From assembly GCA_029865665.1 (NCBI GenBank), contig JARXAV010000184.1, positions 1 to 16,261 on the forward strand: a stretch of DNA of 16,261 bases, read 5' to 3'. Position numbers and translations under genes: made by a program. The notes under the pieces were generated by a model that saw nothing but the letters and a program-made list of their open reading frames with translations, searched no databases and was not told where the DNA came from. Shown here piece after piece: positions 12,883 through 16,261 of this stretch (position 1 is its first letter; every line of letters starts with the position of its first letter). This DNA is from Flectobacillus sp. (GTDB taxonomy: Bacteria; Bacteroidota; Bacteroidia; Cytophagales; Spirosomataceae).

Positions 12883-15135
12883 CTAACGACTGACTACAAT
12901 TTTCTGCCTTGTAATGGTATGTTGTTTACTCCTTGCTTCTACGATATAAATGCCAGTAGGTACTTTACTGAGATCTAGTGGTGTTTCAAGATTAGGGAGT
13001 ATCTTAATGCCCTCAAAGATGAGCTTTCCCGAACTAGAAAATATATTAATGGTTACTTCCTCTGGACTTTTGATAGTCACTATTTTATCCGTAGGGTTGG
13101 GGTAAATCAAGAGCTTGTCTGTCAGTTCTTCTTCTGTTCCTGTAATTACTTTTTTAATGGTACTTTTCAGAAGCTGTAATCCCCCTGTGGTCGTTCCCAA
13201 AACCATACTCGTCAAAGAATCGCTGCTTAATTTTGCAAATGCTAAGGAGCTGTTATACGCCATTTTTGTTCGAGCATATTTTTTTAAGGACGTATTCCAA
13301 ATAAGGCTTGTATCTGCCACGAAGGTCGCTGTTTTTTGGTCTTCAAAATTTTTATAAATGCTCAGATAACCAACTCTCGAAAGAAGAATCAATTCATTTT
13401 TCCCATCTTCATTCAAATCTGCGATGTAGGGACTTAGTCCTTCTGTACCATTATCCGTTGAAATACCGCCAAACTTTTCTTGCATCAGGCCATAATTCGG
13501 GCTGACATTTGAGCCTTTATTACGATGATATTGTAGAGAACCCGTTGTTTTTCCAACAAGAACATCCTTTATTCCATCTTTATCAACGTCCATAAAAAGC
13601 GGAACGTCGCCATTACTAAAATTAGGAATACCGGGTAGGCTAACCACATCACTAATTGACACGGAAAAAGCTTTTCCTTTCCCTGCTTTGTTGGGTAAAT
13701 ACTTGATTTGCATTCCCAAGAATGAATTAGCCACAAAACCAATATCATCTACCCCGTCGCCATTCATATCTGTCAAAAATGGCTTGATATTGGTTACTTG
13801 CATGCTTGCCGCAACGTTTAAGAAATCACTGTTTTTGAGTTCAAACTGTTGATTACCTGTGTTTTCGTAATAAAAAATACTAGCACGGTAGCCATTGGCA
13901 TAACGAATGCCGTCATTACCGACTAGTAAATCTTGGTCGCCATCACCGTCAAAGTCCACAAAAAGAGGAGAGGCATTTTCACCTACATCAATCATGGAGT
14001 TTTGGAAGAAATCTTTTTGCTGAAATGAAAAGGCAGGGAGCGTATTGTTGCCTATATTTTTATAAAACCAAACAGATTGTTGGTAGTTAACCGTTTGTGT
14101 AGCATTATCGAATCCATTAGGAGCGGCAATTAAATCTTTTTTCCCGTCCAAATCTAAGTCTTCAAAATAGACCGCAGGAAAAACGGGGAAGTCAATCGGG
14201 TTGATGGTTGGATAGGAATACGATGCTTTTTTAAAAATAGCTTCATTGACCGTTCCTTCATTATACATTGCAGCAAGATTATTACAGCTTACGTGTCCGA
14301 AGAGGAGGTCTTTTTTCTTATCGCCGTCTAAATCAACCAATAAAATGGAGTTTCCTGCGTGTAGCACTTTGGCGGCACTTGGGTTTTCGAGAGGAGGTTT
14401 TGCGATACTTTCACCTGCGGGCTTGCTTGCTCCACAGTCGATACCAAAGGTAAAATCAAGACAGTGTTCTTTTACAAAATTACCCCAACAAGAACCCATT
14501 TTTTTGAACTCCAATCGCTTGGCATCTTGATAGGTTTCTACTCCAAAATTGCGATGATATTCCACAAAGTCTCCCGACGAATCAAAGACTAAAACGTCAA
14601 TATCTCCATCGTTATCGGCATCCACAATGGCAGGAATATCGGAAGCCGTAATACTCAAATTGATTTTTCCAGAAAAACCAGTCGAGTAAACGGGATTCGC
14701 AACTAGTTGCCAGCTTATTCCTGAAGCGGTGCTGGTGTTCCGATAAATTTTTAAGCCCGCAGGAGCATAAGTGAACAGGTCTTTTAGCCCATCTTGATCA
14801 TAATCGACCATCAACATCCAATACTCGATAGTCGGGAAATAGCTCTCGTATGCAGGGGCATATTTCCAAGAGTACCCTTGTTGCGTATTACCAACCGCCA
14901 AGTACGTACTTATCTTTTTGGCTGTGCGGTCATAAACAATTAAATCCTCAACGGTATCGTTATTGAGTTTGCAGGTTGAAAATTGCGGAGCATTTAGCCC
15001 ACCTGCCCACGGGTTTGCTAATGTTTTTCCGTTCTGAATAAGTTTTAAATCCGAGCTGAATTGATAGGAAAACTCCTGAGCAAAAGCCATAAAACGAAAA
15101 ATCAGAAGAGCAATAAGTAGGAATATTTTTTTCAT
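12883..15135 (-). CDS. Secreted FG-GAP/VCBS repeat protein with T9SS sorting domain
   Basis: A 750-residue exported protein of unknown specific function. The Sec signal peptide is residues 1-20 (MKKIFLLIALLIFRFMAFAQ). Nine Asp-rich calcium-loop motifs of the D-x-D-x-D-G-x-x-D-L/I type mark FG-GAP/VCBS repeats. They lie at about 56, 111, 172, 268, 326, 394, 456, 516 and 573, with DFDGDGDQDLLVG the clearest; they should form a beta-propeller. Between the third and fourth motifs is an inserted loop with Cys216, Cys225 and Cys234, plus Cys284, which could form disulfides. Residues about 674-750 (LLIYPNPTDKIVTI to TRQKIVVSR) are a type A T9SS C-terminal domain, so it should cross the outer membrane and be cleaved or anchored on the surface. 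T9SS components are not in this window. It diverges from murF. Confidence 0.93.
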   Translation of the reverse strand: MKKIFLLIALLIFRFMAFAQEFSYQFSSDLKLIQNGKTLANPWAGGLNAPQFSTCKLNNDTVEDLIVYDRTAKKISTYLAVGNTQQGYSWKYAPAYESYFPTIEYWMLMVDYDQDGLKDLFTYAPAGLKIYRNTSTASGISWQLVANPVYSTGFSGKINLSITASDIPAIVDADNDGDIDVLVFDSSGDFVEYHRNFGVETYQDAKRLEFKKMGSCWGNFVKEHCLDFTFGIDCGASKPAGESIAKPPLENPSAAKVLHAGNSILLVDLDGDKKKDLLFGHVSCNNLAAMYNEGTVNEAIFKKASYSYPTINPIDFPVFPAVYFEDLDLDGKKDLIAAPNGFDNATQTVNYQQSVWFYKNIGNNTLPAFSFQQKDFFQNSMIDVGENASPLFVDFDGDGDQDLLVGNDGIRYANGYRASIFYYENTGNQQFELKNSDFLNVAASMQVTNIKPFLTDMNGDGVDDIGFVANSFLGMQIKYLPNKAGKGKAFSVSISDVVSLPGIPNFSNGDVPLFMDVDKDGIKDVLVGKTTGSLQYHRNKGSNVSPNYGLMQEKFGGISTDNGTEGLSPYIADLNEDGKNELILLSRVGYLSIYKNFEDQKTATFVADTSLIWNTSLKKYARTKMAYNSSLAFAKLSSDSLTSMVLGTTTGGLQLLKSTIKKVITGTEEELTDKLLIYPNPTDKIVTIKSPEEVTINIFSSSGKLIFEGIKILPNLETPLDLSKVPTGIYIVEARSKQHTITRQKIVVSR

Positions 15136-15203
15136 GGATGTATGCTTGGAAGCCTTGACGGCCTCAATTGTTTTGCTTTCTTGTTAATTGACTACCCAAA
15201 TAG

Positions 15204-15234
15204 TTGAAAACCTGCTTTGGCATCCCGATATTTG
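15204..15234 (+). promoter_or_regulatory. Promoter candidate for murF (TTG-N20-GATATTTG)
   Basis: TTG (15204-15206) is followed after exactly 20 bases by GATATTTG (15227-15234), one mismatch from TAnnTTTG. It ends 23 bases before the ATG at 15258. Both halves and the spacing fit the Bacteroidota pattern. Confidence 0.6.
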
Positions 15235-15257
15235 TATCAACTAATAAAACGACAAAG

Positions 15258-16261
15258 ATGATGATTTCAGTGACTGACTTGTATAAAAAATTCAAAGAAT
15301 GTTCAGGAGTATCGACTGATACCCGTAAAATTGACGAAAATGTGCTGTTTGTAGCCCTAAAAGGTCCGAACTTCGATGCTAACTCTTTTGCTGAACAAGC
15401 CCTAGAAAAAGGTGCAAGTTATGCCGTTGTTGATAATCCTGAGTATGTCACCAATGACCGTATCTTGTTGGTAGCGGATGGCTTAAAAGCCCTTCAAGAC
15501 CTTGCTAACGAGCATCGCAAGCACTTAAATATCCCATTTATTGGTTTGACAGGCTCAAATGGGAAAACGACAACTAAAGAATTAATTAACTGTGTGTTGT
15601 CAACAAAGTTTAAAACCTACGCCACTATCGGCAATTTGAATAATCATATCGGAGTTCCCTTAACGGTGTTGGCAATGGATGATAGCATTGAGATGGCTAT
15701 CGTAGAAATGGGAGCAAATAAGCAAGGAGATATTAAAGAATTGGTAGAAATTGCTGAACCAACACACGGTTTTATTACCAATATTGGAAAAGCTCACCTC
15801 GAAGGATTTGGTGGGGTAAAAGGAGTTATTATAGGAAAAGGGGAGTTGTATGATTGGTTAGGAAATAATAACGGAACGGTGTTTGTGAATGTTGCTTCTG
15901 TGCCGACCTTAGCCATGGCAACAGGACGAAATTTCAAGGAATTGATTACTTATTCTGCTGAAAAAGACGAGCAATATCCTTCGGTTGCAACGCTTTTGCA
16001 AGAAACACCCACGGTTACGTTTGAATGTGATGGAAATACCTACCAAAGTCATTTGACAGGGAAATACAATTTCTTTAATATGTGTGCCGCCATTCGGATA
16101 GGCCAGTATTTTGGGATAGCCACCGCTGTTGCTTGTCAGGCAGTGGCTGATTATGTGGCCACCAATAATCGTTCTCAGTTTATCGAAAAAGGAACAAATC
16201 AGGTGTTGATGGATGCCTATAATGCCAACCCGTCTTCTATGGCTGCCGCTATTACGAATTT
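15258..16261 (+). CDS. murF: UDP-MurNAc-tripeptide:D-Ala-D-Ala ligase (3' end cut)
   Basis: The first 334 codons of MurF, the cytoplasmic ATP-dependent ligase that adds D-alanyl-D-alanine to UDP-MurNAc-tripeptide, the last soluble step of peptidoglycan precursor synthesis. Visible are the N-terminal substrate domain with STDTRKI (about 19-25), the Mur-ligase P-loop TGSNGKTTTKEL (98-109), GNLNNHIGVPLT (about 126-137), EMGANKQGDI (about 152-161), the ITNIGKAHLEGFG segment (about 173-185) and DAYNANPSSM near the window end, which is characteristic of MurF. Either ATG of the pair at 15258/15261 could start; the first is used here. The remaining C-terminal domain lies outside the window. The gene diverges from the T9SS protein gene and has its own promoter candidate, so it may head a unit running right. 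Confidence 0.95.
   Translation, partial: MMISVTDLYKKFKECSGVSTDTRKIDENVLFVALKGPNFDANSFAEQALEKGASYAVVDNPEYVTNDRILLVADGLKALQDLANEHRKHLNIPFIGLTGSNGKTTTKELINCVLSTKFKTYATIGNLNNHIGVPLTVLAMDDSIEMAIVEMGANKQGDIKELVEIAEPTHGFITNIGKAHLEGFGGVKGVIIGKGELYDWLGNNNGTVFVNVASVPTLAMATGRNFKELITYSAEKDEQYPSVATLLQETPTVTFECDGNTYQSHLTGKYNFFNMCAAIRIGQYFGIATAVACQAVADYVATNNRSQFIEKGTNQVLMDAYNANPSSMAAAITN

Noticed and set aside
1..16261. Search for CRISPR arrays, tRNA or rRNA genes, insertion sequences, toxin-antitoxin or defence genes
   Set aside because: No regularly spaced direct repeats, no tRNA-like or rRNA sequence, and no transposase, nuclease or toxin motifs were found; the window looks like core chromosome.

Overview
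This is an ordinary chromosomal segment from a member of the Bacteroidota, most likely the order Cytophagales (inference). The evidence is a type IX secretion (T9SS) C-terminal sorting domain, Bacteroidota-style -7 promoter boxes (TAnnTTTG), A-rich translation starts with little Shine-Dalgarno signal, and moderate-to-low G+C. I see no phage, transposase, integrase, CRISPR array, rRNA or tRNA.

Layout. Positions 1-1022 (minus) hold the 5' part of a leucine-rich-repeat/protein-kinase fusion gene, cut by the window edge. It diverges from a DbpA-like DEAD-box RNA helicase (1208-2542, plus). A perfect 18-bp hairpin separates the helicase from a convergent two-gene minus-strand unit made of a lipoprotein (3239-4081) and a small exported FG-GAP-like protein (2625-3218). 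Next on the minus strand come three genes that look like an envelope protein-folding cluster. They are a large parvulin-type isomerase carrying an OmpA-like domain (6808-9075), a SurA-like isomerase (5333-6679) and a MoxR AAA+ ATPase (4202-5170). The order of transcription is large isomerase, SurA-like, MoxR, but the gaps contain promoter-like and hairpin signals, so this need not be one transcript.

Further right, on the minus strand, are a proline-linker lipoprotein of unknown function (9383-10129) and an agmatine deiminase (10302-11339). The deiminase diverges from a SlyD-like FKBP isomerase (11531-11962, plus). The FKBP gene converges, through a strong terminator, on a LURP-one/tubby-like protein (12131-12742, minus). 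Upstream of that lies a 750-residue secreted FG-GAP repeat protein with a T9SS signal (12883-15135, minus). The right edge holds the 5' two-thirds or more of murF (15258 onward, plus), which has a good TTG-N20-GATATTTG promoter.

How the genes relate. The theme that stands out is envelope biogenesis. Two periplasmic parvulin-family proteins carry at least four PpiC domains between them, and nearby are a cytoplasmic FKBP chaperone, a MoxR ATPase, exported lipoproteins, a T9SS cargo and a peptidoglycan ligase. The most unusual item is the 755-residue isomerase. An OmpA-like, probably peptidoglycan-binding domain appears to be nested inside its degenerate third parvulin-like domain, which suggests a folding factor anchored to the cell wall. 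Nothing resembles a dedicated defence or mobile system. The rest of the interest is regulatory: repeated TACCTTTG boxes, a hairpin just downstream of a moxR promoter candidate, and a family of CCTGACA-core hairpins.
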